From Pithys albifrons albifrons (lineage: Eukaryota; Chordata; Aves; Passeriformes; Thamnophilidae): 64,000 nucleotides of DNA. The notes beneath the pieces were generated by a model, which did no database searches, had not been told where the DNA came from, and was given only the letters and a program-made list of their open reading frames with translations. The position numbers were made by a program, and so were the translations under genes. How positions within the stretch are numbered: position 1 is the first letter of the stretch; each line of letters opens with the position of its first letter. Below are positions 1 to 10,689 of the stretch, in pieces. Location: assembly GCF_047495875.1 (NCBI RefSeq), contig NC_092474.1, positions 7,705,001 to 7,769,000 of the forward strand, read 5' to 3'.

Positions 1-896
1 AGGGCAGTTTGTCCCACAGTCCCAACACAGACATCCCTCCCTCCCAACAGGCAGCTCCTGAATTTGTTGTCTGAGCCAAGTCTGCTCCCTCTGTGTGCTG
101 AATGTCCCTAAAACCAGGAGAAGTTGGGGTAAGCCCAGCTCAGGGCAGTTCCAGTTCCCAAACCTGCCCAGTGCTGTTGGTGGTCTCAGTGTGAGTGGCT
201 GGGCAGGTGCTCAGGGCAGTGTCTGGTACAGCCCTGCTGGGTGTTGGAAACCAGGGCAGAGCCCAAGTTCAATGTTCACACCAGAGAAACCAGGGTTAAA
301 GAACTGAGATGTGCAGCTGCATCGGGGCTGGCCCTGCACTCTGAGCTGCTCACTGGTGACTCTGGGGCTGTCACAGCCTGCTCTGAGACCAGCAGTTCAG
401 GGTTCCTGTCACTCACCCACAGGGAAAAGCTCCAGGGTTTCATTTTGGGCTCTGTAACACAACCCAGGAGTGCTCAATGAAGCAAGGGGACAAAGGTGTG
501 TCCATATTCCATCTTCCCATCAACCTGTTGCTCCAGTGGGATGTGACTACAATTACAGATTTGGGGTATTACTTTTTATTTAGAAATATTTTTAAAATCA
601 TGTTCATAGCAATCTTTGAAGGGGCTCTTTATGATGCTGCCCAAGTGTTTAGTTACCAAGTGTCCCTGCTGTCAGCCTGACAAGCTGTGCCAGTCGTGGC
701 TCCAGCTCAGCAAGGCTTTGTCCCAGGCTTAGCAAGGCCACTCTGCTGAAGGCCTTGTGTGTCGGTGCATGTGCTGATGTTGCCTGTTTTCAACCAGCTT
801 TCCCTGTGGTCAGTCCCAGGTGGCCTCTTTTGCCTCTGCAGTGTTGTCTCAGGGTGGAATTCGGGGTGGTTGTGTCAGTTCCTGTCTCTGTTCCAG
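1..896 (+). other. MVK: MVK intron 4 (3' part)
   Basis: This is non-coding sequence ending in the exon 5 polypyrimidine tract and acceptor at 891-896. No repeat or second gene was recognised; 555-620 is a short AT-rich patch. The upstream exons fall outside the window. Confidence 0.8.
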
Positions 897-1052
897 GGAC
901 ATTCCAAGCGTGGACATCGTGGTGTGGTCGGAGCTGCCCACGGGAGCAGGGCTGGGCTCCAGTGCTGCCTATGCTGTGTGCTTGGCTGCTGCCCTGCTCA
1001 TGGTGTGTGGGGCCATCTCCTGCCCACTGCAGGAGGGAGAATCCACAGGCAG
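897..1052 (+). CDS. MVK: MVK exon 5 (GHMP ATP-binding motif)
   Basis: The acceptor is ttccag at 891-896 and the donor ag|gtaagg at 1052/1053. The first base completes a codon from exon 4. The exon then reads [20 protein letters not shown] and continues [14 protein letters not shown]. It carries GHMP motif 2 (about residues 136-149), whose glycine-rich loop and Ser146 hold the ATP phosphates and Mg. The C-terminal part (residues 159-176) is variable between species, as expected for a surface loop. Confidence 0.96.
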
Positions 1053-4000
1053 GTAAGGAATTGGGGAGGTCTCCCTGCCTGGGATCCACAGCTCTGCCCC
1101 ACCTCTCCTTTTACGTGCAGGAGTTCTGGCACTGCCACCTCTCCTGGTCTCTCCTGGCTGTGGCCACAGGAGGGGCACCCTGAGCCCATCTCCTGTCCCT
1201 GCCCACTGTTCCCAACTCTGTCCCAGAGCTCTGACCTGGAATCAGTTTATCACTCACTTCTGATAAAAGCAGCTGGATGCAGAGACTTTGGAAAAGTCAC
1301 CCCAGTTCCCTTGTCTAGTGTCACACATACTTAAAAAGGGAAAAAAAAAAGCTTGATTTATGCAAGCAAATAAAACACAGGCTTTAATGTGCTGAATTTT
1401 TTTAACCTCAGTTTCCTCTCTGAGCATCCTCCAGGCTTTGCTTGGAATCCTCAAGGATCCTTTCTGGCTTCTCTATATTTCCTGTGAATGTTTTTTCTTT
1501 ATGTGCTACATTTCCTCCTGATCTCCTGCCTGTCTTTCCCCTTTATCAGTGGCTGCTGAAAGAGTTTCTTTCCTTCTGCCCTTGGAGTTGAGCCCTGGAA
1601 GGCTGGTGTGCTGTGCCCTGTGTGAGAGGAGGCTCTGTTTGGAGCTGTGTGTCACAGCTGGAGGGGCAGAACCTACTTGTGCTCTCTCTGCCAGGTGCAG
1701 CCTTTCCTGGCTGCATTTTCTGTGGGATGAGGGTGAGACAGCAAGGGGGGGGTGACTGTTCTGCTTCTAAACCAGAATTTGCAGCTTGACCCAGAAACAG
1801 GTTCTTGGAGGGAGCAGTTTGTCCCCCGCGCTCGGGCAAATCTCCCGCTCTGGGTACTGAAAGGGCAGCTCCTCTCAGGGCAGGATGTCTTCATTCATTG
1901 CCTTGGCCACAGCATGGAGCCAGCATAATTCCTTCCTTCCAGCTGCTGTGCAGAGGGGAGAGTGAGGGATGGGGGTGTCAGACTTCAGAGGGCTTTTGCT
2001 TAACGTGGCAAGAAAAGAACAGCGTGATACAAAGGCTCCTGTGTCGGGAGGATTCGCAGCCTCTCAAAGAGGATTAAAAACAAGTGGTTTACAGCAAACC
2101 TGCTCCTCTCTGCGAGTCGTGGTGCTGAGAGCTGTTTTCTGAGTGCTCCACAGATTAAATACTGGCAAGGGCGATGCAAGGTGTGTGGAGATGGATAAAG
2201 TCATTGAGCAGAGGCCCAGGGACGTGGAAGTTCAGGGAAACAGCTTTCACACAGCAGGTGCCTCTTGGAACTTCTGCCTTGCCTTGAAAAGACTCTGAGA
2301 GGCTGTTCCAAATCTGTATTTGTGCCTCTGCTCCAGCTTAGCATACCTGTTTTATTCTAAAAACCTGTTGAATGGATTGCAGAGCAGGCTTGTTGTGTGT
2401 CTTTGTGCTCAAACCGAGAGTAGATTTAGATTGAATATTGGGAAGTAATTGTTCCCTGTGAGGGTGGGCTACCTGGGCACAGGTGCCCAGAGGAGCTGTG
2501 GCTGCCTCATCCCTGGGAGTGTCCAAGGCCAGGTTGGACAGGGCTTGGAGCAACCTGGAATAGTGGAAGGTGTCCCTGCCCATGGCAGGGGGTGGGATGA
2601 GATGAGCTTTAAGATCCCTCCCAACCCAACCCATTCCATGCTTTGGGGGTCCCTGTGTGAGGTAAATGTGTCCCATCAGGGTGCAGGAGGCTCAACTGGC
2701 TCCCTGTGGGTGTTGAGCTTCCCTTGCGGTGCCAGAATCCTTCAGTGTGAAGGGAACGAGTGGGTTTGAGAGACTGGTGAGTTCTGGGTTGCTCTGGGAA
2801 GCAGTGGGGTTTGGGGAGTCACTGGGGGAGAAATCTCTGAAATCACAGCCAGCAATTGCTCTGTAAGTGGCAGCTCTGCCTTTGCTTTTTGTGCTGCTGC
2901 AGCCCATTAATTAGTGTGTTCATTCAGGAGCCTTGGTCCTTGTGAGTCTAACCCAGCACCAAAGTCTCTGGCAGCATTTCAACTCCCAAAGCACTCACCA
3001 GTTTGTGTGGCTGCTTTTCAGACAACAGAAGACCTGCATTTGTGGTTTTTAGCATAACACCTTCTGGTCTGTGTCTGGTTCCCTTCTGTGCTCTCTGTGC
3101 CAGCTTTCGGTGCAGCCTGAAGTGTTCCGAGTTAATCCCTAAAAATCAAAGTCTTTGCTGGAGATGGTGTGGTTGGAACTGATTTACTTTTTGTCCCAGT
3201 TTGGGAGGTTCTGCAGCTGAGCAGCTGGTGAGCAGGGCCTGAAGTTGCACGTGTAAAATGCAAGTTTTACCATTCTGTTCTCACCTTCTGCTGCTATACA
3301 TGTACTGTCCTGCCTGTTGAGGAGCAGGATCAGAGAATCATGGAATGCTTTGGGTTGGAAGGGAACTTAGAGCTCATCCAGCTCCACTCTGTGCCATGGG
3401 TAGGGACACCTTCTACTAGACCAGGTGGCTCCAGCCTGGGCTTGAACATGTCCAGGGATGGGGCAGCCAAAGCTTCTCTGGGGAAACTATGCCAGGGCCT
3501 GCCCACCTTCACAGGTTGGAATTCTTTCCAAATATCCCATCCAACCCCACCCTCTGGCAGTGGGAAGCCATTTCCCCTTGCCCTGTCACTCCAGGCTCTT
3601 GTCAATAGTGTGTCTCCAGATTTCTTGTAGCCCTTCAGGTACTGGAAGGTCACAGTTAGGTCACCCCAAAGCTTCTCTTTTCCAGGCTGAACATTCCAAT
3701 TCCCTCAGCATTTCCAATGTGTTTGGTGAGGTGGGGATGGGCTTGGACTTGCGTTCTGTTCAATTTGATCTTCACTAGGTCTGAGTTACGGTCTTCTCCC
3801 TGAATCTGCTCCCTCCTTCCCACTGCTCTGGAGTAATTGTGTGTTGGGGTCATTTTCTTGCCCTCCAGGTGGACAGAAGAAGAGCTGACACTGATTAACA
3901 GCTGGGCCTTCCAAGGGGAGCGGGTGATCCATGGCAACCCGTCCGGGGTGGATAATGCTGTTGGGACCTGGGGTAGGTGTGTTTGCTGCTCCCACAGACA

Positions 4001-7000
4001 GAAACTCCCAATCCCAGAGCCCTGTTCTGACCTGAGCAGAGGGAATCCCTCGGTTTGCCCCATCTGTGAGCTGGGACTGGAGCCAGTTGGGATGTTGGGA
4101 CTGGCTGCAGGAGCACCAGAGCTCTGTGTCCCCCAGGCAGGTGCTGCGGGGCAGAGACCCCACCACAAATAACTGATAGTTAAACATTCTGGCAGGAACA
4201 AAGAAGCCTAATCCTGTCCCAGGGATAATGCCACTGAAAATGCAGTTGGACAGCTGTCATTTAGTTTCAATTAGCAGAGACTTCCCAGTGTTTTGAAAGT
4301 GTCCTTAGAGGCTGTTAATAATCTTTCTAATGAGACCTAATCACAGTGCCTCTGTGAGGGTAGGAGCCAAGTGAGACATTCCTTCTGGACAATGAAATTC
4401 CATGCTGAAGGATGGCTGCTCACACGTTCAGTCCATGAAAACCCATGTGCTTGGCTCTGCCCCAGGGAATCTCTGCTGGATTCTGTTATTTCAGGGAAGA
4501 TTTACTGCTGGCTAAACTCTTTGCCTTTTAAAAAATTATTTGATGTGATCCCAGAGTAGAGGAGAGCAAAGGGAAAGGCCCTGGGTTAACTCTGTCCAGC
4601 CAGACCCTCTCATTAAGGCAGCAGGGTGAGGCACATTCGTGCTGCTGGAGAACATGGTTCATTTAGCTGGTGTTTCTTGCAATTACTGTCACAGGCTCTG
4701 GGTGAGGTTCTGAAGATGAAAGCCCTCCTGTGTTATCTCTGCGCTCACTCTGTGCCGAGACAATACATGTATTTTACTTTAGGTGGAGCCCTGAGATACC
4801 AAGCAGGAAAAATCACACCATTAAAGAGGTAATACTGGAGTTTAAAAATAACCCTCACACACAGTGGGTGGAACGAGTCAGGGAGGCTCTGAGTGGGTGT
4901 TGTGGGTGTGAGGATGCTGGGAGGTGGCTGGAGTGTGGGCAGGGCTCTGCAGCCGCGTTTGGGGGGTGGGCAGCATTAGTGCTGCCTTAGTTTGGGGTGA
5001 ACAGGGGGGACAGTGAAACGTTTGGTCATTATCTGACATTAGATGAACAGAGCACAAAGGATCAATATTAATTTCATGGCATTATGGGCAGCAGGAATGC
5101 ATCTGCTTCTGGCAGCAAATGACATTGTGGGGAGGGGGAACTTTGTGCTTACCTGGTGGGAGGAAAACCCACTGGCAGAGAGAAATCTGGGTCCTGTGTG
5201 TTCCTTCTGCCTCCTGCCAGCCAGGGATAATCTGACTCCATTAAAATCTTTCACAGTGCATGAAATTGCTCTATTAGCAGTTAATGGCCACTGCTGGCTA
5301 CCCTCATAGAGAGGATTTCAAAGGAAAAATTTTGCTTGAAAAACATGGATTTCAGTAAATACATTACAGTCCTATTTATAGCACCAGTACAGTTGTTCCT
5401 TGTATCCAAGAGGAAAAAAAGCCTGAACCCCACACTGAACCACCTGCTTAAGTTTTGTGAAACTAATGGGATTCCTTATCTTGGGTGTCTCGAAGAGGCC
5501 TTTGGAGGTAGAATGAGCTGTAGCCTTGAGGACTGTAAAGGAAAGAGGCCAGGAGATGTTCCCTGCCCTTGGCAGGGGTTTGGGATGAGGTGAGCTTCAA
5601 GGTCCCTTCAACCCAAACCACTCTGTGATTCTCTGTCTCCTGTTGCTTCCAGGGTGCCCACGCTGAGGATCTTGCTGACCAACACAAAAGTCCCTCGAAG
5701 CACCAAGGTCCTGGTGGCTGGGGTCAAGGAGAAGATCCTGAAGGTGCACCCCCTGTGTGGTTGTGGGGATGGAGATAACTCTTATGTGGGACTGTAGGTC
5801 CCACAGGATTCTCTGGGGAGATCCTTCCTGTGGTCACTGCATTCCTGTCTGCTGCTACCTAAGGCCCAGCTGCCTGGGAATGGGGGTTCAGCTCATCTCC
5901 TCCTTTCCTCCAGCATTAACAGGGCTTGCCACAAAAATCACCAGTCTGCAACCATGACAAGAACAGTTCCTTCCTCTGGCCTGTTCCCCTCTCTGCATCC
6001 ATTTTCTGCAGGCAAGAGCAGCATTGCCTTGTGGTGGGCTGCTCTGTGAATGAGTTGCCCCAAATGGGGTGAGGAATTGCGTATCTCAGAGAGACTGGGA
6101 CCAGTCTCATCCCAGTGCTTTGGAAGGCCAGTGTCTCACGTCTTCATTTCCCTTCTCAGTTCCCTGCAATAATGAACCCGGTACTGGACTCCATCAATGC
6201 CATTTCTCAGGAGTGCCAAAGTGTTCTGGAAGAGATGCCTGCAAATCCATCACCAGAGTATTACCCTGTGCTGGAGGTAAGGGGCTTGTTCGCCAGTATT
6301 TTTAGATACTGTTACTGTTGAACATCAAAATGTCATTTAAAGAACATTAGGCTTGAGAAAAAAATGTGGTAGCAGGAAATGTTGAGTTCTGAGCAAAACC
6401 GTGGTCTGTGTGTGCTGCTTTTAATGCCCTTCCTGGAGCCAGGAGACACAGAATGCTGCTGTGGGTGGGGAGGGGCAGTGGGACCTGTGGCTCTGGAGGG
6501 TTTGTTTCCCTTCCCTGAGACCCTGGAGGGATGTCTGTGCAAGGGGCCAGCTGTGCTCGTGCTGGCAGTGGCTGTGAGGCAACTGCTCTGTCCCTGCCAG
6601 GGCTGGGGTGAGGAGTGAGAGCCCAGAGCCTCCAGTTTGTGATGGGCTGGTTCTGAGCCAGCTCCCAGTGCCCTGCGCTCATCCTGGCTCCGGGAACAGC
6701 AGACAGAGCTGTGCCCAGAGCTGACCTGACAGTGATGCACGAGGTGCACACAAAGATCTGTTTGTCTTGGCTGTGCTCACAGAGAAGAGGCTGCTGGGGG
6801 GGAGGAACACGCTTCCGAGTGGAAGAAGTGCTGAGAGTGCTGTCCTGCTGATCCCTAGTGCTGAGAGAGGGGAGCATGTGTGGCTGTGTCCCAGCTGAGC
6901 CAGACCTGGCCTGGCCCTGGGAGCCAGCCTGGACAGTCAGCAGCCATTTGGTCCTTGTTGGCATCTGGATCCCTCCCCTTGGCTCTCCTGTGAGCACCTC

Positions 7001-8713
7001 TGCTTGTCCTTGCTCTTGCTAGCGGGTTGTTCCCTGTGCAGCTGAGACGTGTCTCCTCTGGGATTCATGGCAGTCTTGCTCCCTTTGCACCGAGGGGGTT
7101 GTGGGATGCTGAGCCCATCAGGTACAGAACCAGCTGGTGGAGGTCTGGAATCTGTTCACAGCACAGCTTCACACCACTTCTCACCTTAATTCCATATCCT
7201 CAGGCTGTTGGAATTATTGGGGGACAGGGAAGAGGGGGGATAATTTGAGTTACGCTTTCAGAACCTCCCATGGAAGATGCCAAAGCACCCTTGTGTCCCA
7301 CACCCAGGAAGCAGCACTGCAGTGAGCAGGTCCCTGTCTTGAATCTGTTGTTTTGTCTTGTGCTTGAAGAGCCCACAGAGGCCCAGATGATTATATGCAG
7401 CATATATATAAAAATATATATTTTTGGCTGTTTCTGAAATGTGCAGCTCTGGCCAGTGCTGTATTAGACCGATCGAACTAGTCTAGTGTGTCATAAGCTG
7501 TCATCTGATTCCTGGCAGATTTTGGATCAGGAGATGACAGGTGTCTTGGATCATCACAGGCAGTGCTGTGCCCTCACTCAGGCATGTAAAGAGGCCTCTG
7601 GATGGACGTGTGTCCAGCCCAGCCCAAGTGCGTGATGGTTGTGCTCTGTGTGCTGCTGGCTCTTTCCTCTCCCTGCTGTTCTTCAAACACAGGACAGAAA
7701 CGCTCTGGAGGGGGAAGAGGGATCCTTCCTGCACTCTCCACTGCTGTGTGGTGTTGTCAGGAGCCCCGTGTGGAGCTGAGGGAGGGGGGTGTGCCCGACA
7801 CCTGCCCTGCTGCTCCCTGTGAGCTGCAGGCAGGGAAGAGCTGGTGCCACTGGCTGGAGAAGGGAGCACAGGGCAGCTGTTAGGGAGCCTTTCTGGAGCT
7901 GGCGCTGTCCTGACTGGTGACACCCTCTGGGAGCAGCCCCGTGCTTTGGAGGTGGTGGAGTCAGGGTGTCAGAGGGATTGGGAAGTAAGGGCAGCTCCCC
8001 TGTACCTTTGCATTGGGAACCACTGCTGTGAAGAGCCTGTGTCTCCATGTGTGCTTATCTCATCTCTCTGTGGTTGCTTTTAGGAGTTCTTTGACATAAA
8101 CCAACACCACTTGAATGTGCTGGGGGTTGGCCACCCCTCCCTGGACAGGCTGTGCCAGGTGACAGCGTCCCATGGACTGCACAGCAAACTGACCGGGGCT
8201 GGCGGGGGCGGCTGTGCCATCACCCTGCTGCCACCAGGTCAGTGACTGCCCGACCTGGGCATCCTCCCCCATTCCCACCACCCCCTGGGGGTCAGCTTTG
8301 GATGCAGGAGAGGCACTGCCAGCCCTGCCTTGGCTGTGGTGGCCTGTGTCAGGGTGGGATGGGCTGTCTGGCAGCGCTGCCTGGCGCTGGGGGTTGCAAA
8401 GGGTCATCCAAGGGCAGTTCCCGGTGTTCATTTATGTGTGTCAGGCCCTGAGGGCACTGGCCCCGTGCCAGAGGCCATGTGTTTGAAGTGCCATGGCCTG
8501 TTTTGCTCTCCCTGCCATGGCCCAGCTGACTGACTGGCTGCTCTTGCCTTCCTCTTGGCAGACACCTCCCTGCTGGCCGTGGAATCAGCTAAGCAAGACT
8601 TGTGTGCCTGTGGATTTGAGTGCTGGGAGACCAAGATCGGGGCCCCCGGGGTAACCCTGCACTCCCTCTGCTCCCTGAAGGCCCCAGTGCTGCATGAGCT
8701 CTCCCAGAGCTGA
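897..8713 (+). CDS. MVK: Mevalonate kinase, C-terminal two thirds (exons 5-11, spliced)
   Basis: GHMP-family kinase that uses ATP to phosphorylate mevalonate to 5-phosphomevalonate in the cytosolic/peroxisomal isoprenoid and sterol pathway. Seven exons join in frame: 897-1052, 3869-3972, 4783-4828, 5653-5743, 6160-6276, 8084-8237 and 8562-8713. They encode residues 125-396 if the missing N-terminus has human length. Visible hallmarks are GHMP motif 2 ([11 protein letters not shown], with Ser146), Glu193 in FQGERVIHG, catalytic Asp204 in NPSGVDNA, and glycine-rich motif 3 ([15 protein letters not shown], about 330-344). Coding lengths equal those of human exons 5-11, and positions known from human disease variants (Thr243, Ile268, Val377) carry the normal residue. 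Exons 1-4, with the ATP/mevalonate-binding N-terminus, lie left of the window. No frameshift or stop is seen, so the gene looks functional. Confidence 0.97.
2435..2645 (+). mobile_element. CR1 LINE 3' fragment
   Basis: 5'-truncated CR1 retrotransposon tail, sense to the plus strand. It shows the typical run of 'gtgtccaaggccagg', 'ggacagggcttggagcaacc' and 'cccatggcagggggtggg', and ends in a degenerate ccattccatg. It lies in MVK intron 5 and has no coding capacity. Confidence 0.85.
3331..3715 (-). mobile_element. CR1 LINE 3' fragment
   Basis: Antisense CR1. It starts with agaatcatggaatgctttgg (reverse of the CR1 3' terminus) and runs through 'accaggtggctcc', 'cagggatggggcagcc' and 'aggtactggaaggtcac'. 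About 385 bases; one of the longer copies in the window. Confidence 0.88.
3869..3972 (+). CDS. MVK: MVK exon 6 (catalytic Asp204)
   Basis: The acceptor ccctccag is at 3861-3868 and the donor is at 3972/3973 (ggg|gtaggt). The exon begins with the last base of Arg176 and reads [18 protein letters not shown], then [17 protein letters not shown]. It contains Glu193 and the catalytic base Asp204 in the invariant PSGVDN stretch. It is 104 bases long, as in human. Confidence 0.96.
3973..4782 (+). other. MVK: MVK intron 6
   Basis: Unique sequence. 4210-4370 and 4490-4560 are AT-richer than the rest. No repeat or additional exon was recognised. Confidence 0.8.
4783..4828 (+). CDS. MVK: MVK exon 7 (46-base small exon)
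   Basis: The acceptor ttttactttag ends at 4782 and the donor ag|gtaata is at 4828/4829. The exon encodes [16 protein letters not shown] with split codons at both ends. Human exon 7 is also 46 bases and reads GGALRYHQGKISSLKR, from memory. Skipping this exon would shift the frame. Confidence 0.95.
4829..5652 (+). other. MVK: MVK intron 7
   Basis: Contains an AT-rich block at about 5035-5300, which could be an intronic regulatory element, and a CR1 tail at 5552-5634 that runs almost into the exon 8 acceptor. Confidence 0.8.
5552..5634 (+). mobile_element. CR1 LINE tail next to a splice acceptor
   Basis: The last ~80 bases of a CR1: 'ccctgcccttggcaggg', 'ggtcccttcaacccaaacca', then ctctgtgattctctg. 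It ends 18 bases before the exon 8 AG, so its pyrimidine-rich 3' end overlaps the functional polypyrimidine tract. Confidence 0.75.
5653..5743 (+). CDS. MVK: MVK exon 8
   Basis: The acceptor gcttccag ends at 5652. The exon reads [20 protein letters not shown] and then [10 protein letters not shown], ending in phase 0. The conserved core is LLTNTKVPR, and Thr243 is present. The donor aag|gtgcac is a poor match to consensus at +4 to +6. The acceptor tract is partly supplied by a CR1 tail lying just upstream. Confidence 0.95.
6160..6276 (+). CDS. MVK: MVK exon 9
   Basis: The acceptor ccttctcag ends at 6159 and the donor ctggag|gtaagg is at 6276/6277. It has thirty-nine whole codons, starting [20 protein letters not shown] and ending PVLE. 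Ile268 (the site of the human I268T variant) is present. This helical segment is one of the less conserved parts of the family. Confidence 0.95.
6277..8083 (+). other. MVK: MVK intron 9
   Basis: Mostly unique GC-rich sequence. A short TATA-type simple repeat lies at about 7401-7425. Introns 8 (5744-6159) and 10 (8238-8561) likewise show nothing recognisable. Confidence 0.8.
8084..8237 (+). CDS. MVK: MVK exon 10 (glycine-rich GHMP motif 3)
   Basis: The acceptor gcttttag ends at 8083 and the donor ccaccag|gtcagt is at 8237/8238. It reads [20 protein letters not shown] and later [18 protein letters not shown]. The TGAGGGG loop (about residues 332-338) is GHMP motif 3, which shapes the active site. 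It is very close to vertebrate orthologues. Confidence 0.96.
8562..8713 (+). CDS. MVK: MVK exon 11, C-terminus and stop
   Basis: The acceptor cttggcag ends at 8561. The exon reads [20 protein letters not shown], then [15 protein letters not shown], and ends HELSQS at a TGA at 8711-8713. The 152 coding bases match the human last exon exactly, and Val377 (human V377I site) is in GAPGV. The 3' UTR begins at 8714. Confidence 0.96.
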
Positions 8714-10075
8714 GCTGCTGCCTCTGGCAGGACTGAGCCCTTGGCACCACATCCTCGAGCTTTGTGTGCCTGGATGCCTGGAAACTTCTTCCCCTCTCTA
8801 CTGTGGGGCTGAGGGTCTCTGCACATGGGTGTGGATACAGTTTGGGGGCTGGTGTCACTGGGGATGGGAGCTGGTGTCACTGGGAATGGGGGCTGCCATG
8901 GGGACATGGGCACACCTTCCTGTGCTTGGGCAAGGTGTGGCTTCGACCCAGGCTCTCAAAATCCTGGTTTGAATTCACTTCCTCAACTGCTGTGCTACTC
9001 CCAAGGGGCAGGAGGAGAGGGGCTTGGCTGGATTCCAAGCTGAATTCCAAGCCAGCCAGGATAATGACACTTTGCTGCTTCAGATGCATGTGGTGCCTTC
9101 TCCCTCTTCCCTGGTGTCCTGTGGCGGGGCTGGCAAGGTGGATGTGCTTTGACATTTTTGGGTGAAGAGCAGCTTTGGCAGCTCAGGGCTTGATGTTCAG
9201 GTCTCTCTTTCTCCTAGACTGCAATTCAGAGTGGAGAGGAAACCTTTAATACAGCTCTTACCTGCTACTAATTAAGAGTTGGGTAATTAAAATGCAAGAT
9301 AGAGCACAATTCTAGTGAAATTATCAGTTTTCACTCTCTTCCATGGTCTCTGCCTGGGCTGATAAGCAGAGTGCTGTAGTCAGGCTCTGGTTTTTATTCA
9401 TAGGCTCAAGGTCTGGCTCGAACAGCACCTGACACCTGCAAGGAGAGTGACTCCAGGCAAGGGCAGGCTTAAAATTTCTCCTTTTAATGGCTCTTCTCTC
9501 TTGCATCAGCCTTAAACCAGCATGTCCCTGACCCTGCCTGGTGTTGGGCTTACTTTGATGTAATTAAGTAGGGGAAAGAAACCCAAACCACGTCCTGAAA
9601 AGCTCACCATAAGATGCAGTTGGCAAACTCTAAAACCTAAATGCATTTAGACTTATTACACAAATGTAAATGCATTTTTTACTCCTGAAATTTTAATGAG
9701 TTTTGCCACGAACTGAAGGGAATTGGCAGGGAAGTGGCTGAGCCCAAGTCTCTGGGAGCCTTAAGCTGCCTCTGAGTGACTGTGGTCTCTGCTGTACCTG
9801 CCAAAGGGGTTTCATCGTCATTCTCTTTGTCTGGGGTGGGATTTTTAAGTGGGTTTTTAAGTGTATGTCTGCTCGTGAATTGCTTCATTTACAGCTGAGT
9901 AATGAATTGGCAGAGGTGGGGAACTTCCCTCCCCCTTCCAGCTCTGGAGTAACAAAATCAAGTGTGAGAAGCTGAGATGTTCTGACTCAACTCCCAGCAG
10001 CGTGGTGACCAGCTTTAGTTCCCTGATCACACGTAAAACTGTCTCTGGTTTTAATAAACTGAGGGGGTTTTTATG
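8714..10075 (+). other. MVK: MVK 3' UTR (end uncertain)
   Basis: Runs from the MVK stop to the first canonical AATAAA (10053-10058), which is followed within 10-35 bases by T/GT-rich sequence, the usual layout of a cleavage site. A weaker ATTAAA at 9286-9291 could give a shorter form. A 24-base near-direct repeat (ggtgtcactggg-type) sits at about 8848-8890. The true end needs RNA data. Confidence 0.5.
10053..10058 (+). terminator. MVK: Candidate MVK polyadenylation signal AATAAA
   Basis: Canonical hexamer 1.34 kb after the stop codon, with GT/T-rich sequence at 10066-10092. It is the first AATAAA downstream of MVK on this strand. The alternative is the ATTAAA at 9286. Confidence 0.4.
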
Positions 10076-10450
10076 TGCAAAGTGTTCTTTGATAATTATT
10101 CTGGATACAAAAGGAGAACAGTACCTTACACTGCTTCAGGAGAGCAGGTCTCAGATGCTGGCTTTCTACATGTCTAATTACAATTCCAATTTGCATCCAA
10201 GAACGCCTTTACACTAATCACAAGTCAGAAAGGCTGATAAATAATTTACTATTTTCTAATACAGTGTAATCAATGTGAGTATCTGGGAGCGTGTTGACTT
10301 TAACCACTTACATGTCTGTACTTTGTGAGGGGTGGCACAAAGAAGTGCCAAATCCAGCACGGGGAAGAGTCGCTTCTAAACGGCACGTCTGGGGCTGAGC
10401 CTCATTAACTGCCTTGCCTGGAGCGAGGACTGGGGGAGAGAATGGAGGGG
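10076..10450. other. AT-rich enhancer-like block just after MVK
   Basis: Markedly AT-rich in a GC-rich neighbourhood. It contains TCTAATTACA, a perfect POU octamer ATTTGCAT (10189-10196) and GTAATCAATG-type homeodomain cores, and no ORF of note. It resembles a conserved non-coding element, but conservation could not be tested. Confidence 0.35.
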
Positions 10451-10457
10451 AAACTCA

Positions 10458-10688
10458 GGGAATCCCAGGATCACTGAGGCTGGAAAAGACCTCCCAGACC
10501 ATCCACTCCAACCTGTGCCCGATCCCCACCTTGGCCCCCAGCCCAGAGCTCTGAGTGCCATGTCCAGTTGTTCCTTGGACACCTCCAGGGCTGGGGACTC
10601 CAAACCTCCCTGGGCAGCCCCTTCCAGTGCCTGACCACCCTTTCCATGCAGGAATTCCTCCTGATGTCCGACCTGAACCAGCCACCTC
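10458..10688 (-). mobile_element. CR1 LINE fragment
   Basis: Antisense CR1 of a subfamily marked by 'ctggaaaagacctccca', 'ttgttccttggacacctcc', 'ctgggcagccccttcc' and 'cctgatgtccgacctgaacc'. The same subfamily appears at 13111-13355. Confidence 0.8.
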
Positions 10689-10689
10689 T

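Larger units (their letters stand above)
1053..3868 (+). other. MVK: MVK intron 5
   Basis: This is the largest MVK intron in the window (2.8 kb). It carries two CR1 fragments in opposite orientation (2435-2645 plus, 3331-3715 minus). The rest is unique GC-rich sequence with no recognisable exon. Confidence 0.85.

Noticed and set aside
2338..2676. Open frames within CR1 tails (here and at 3330, 10376, 13109, 57449, 63458)
   Set aside because: They overlap the non-coding 3' ends of CR1 copies. None encodes reverse transcriptase or endonuclease motifs, so no active element is present.
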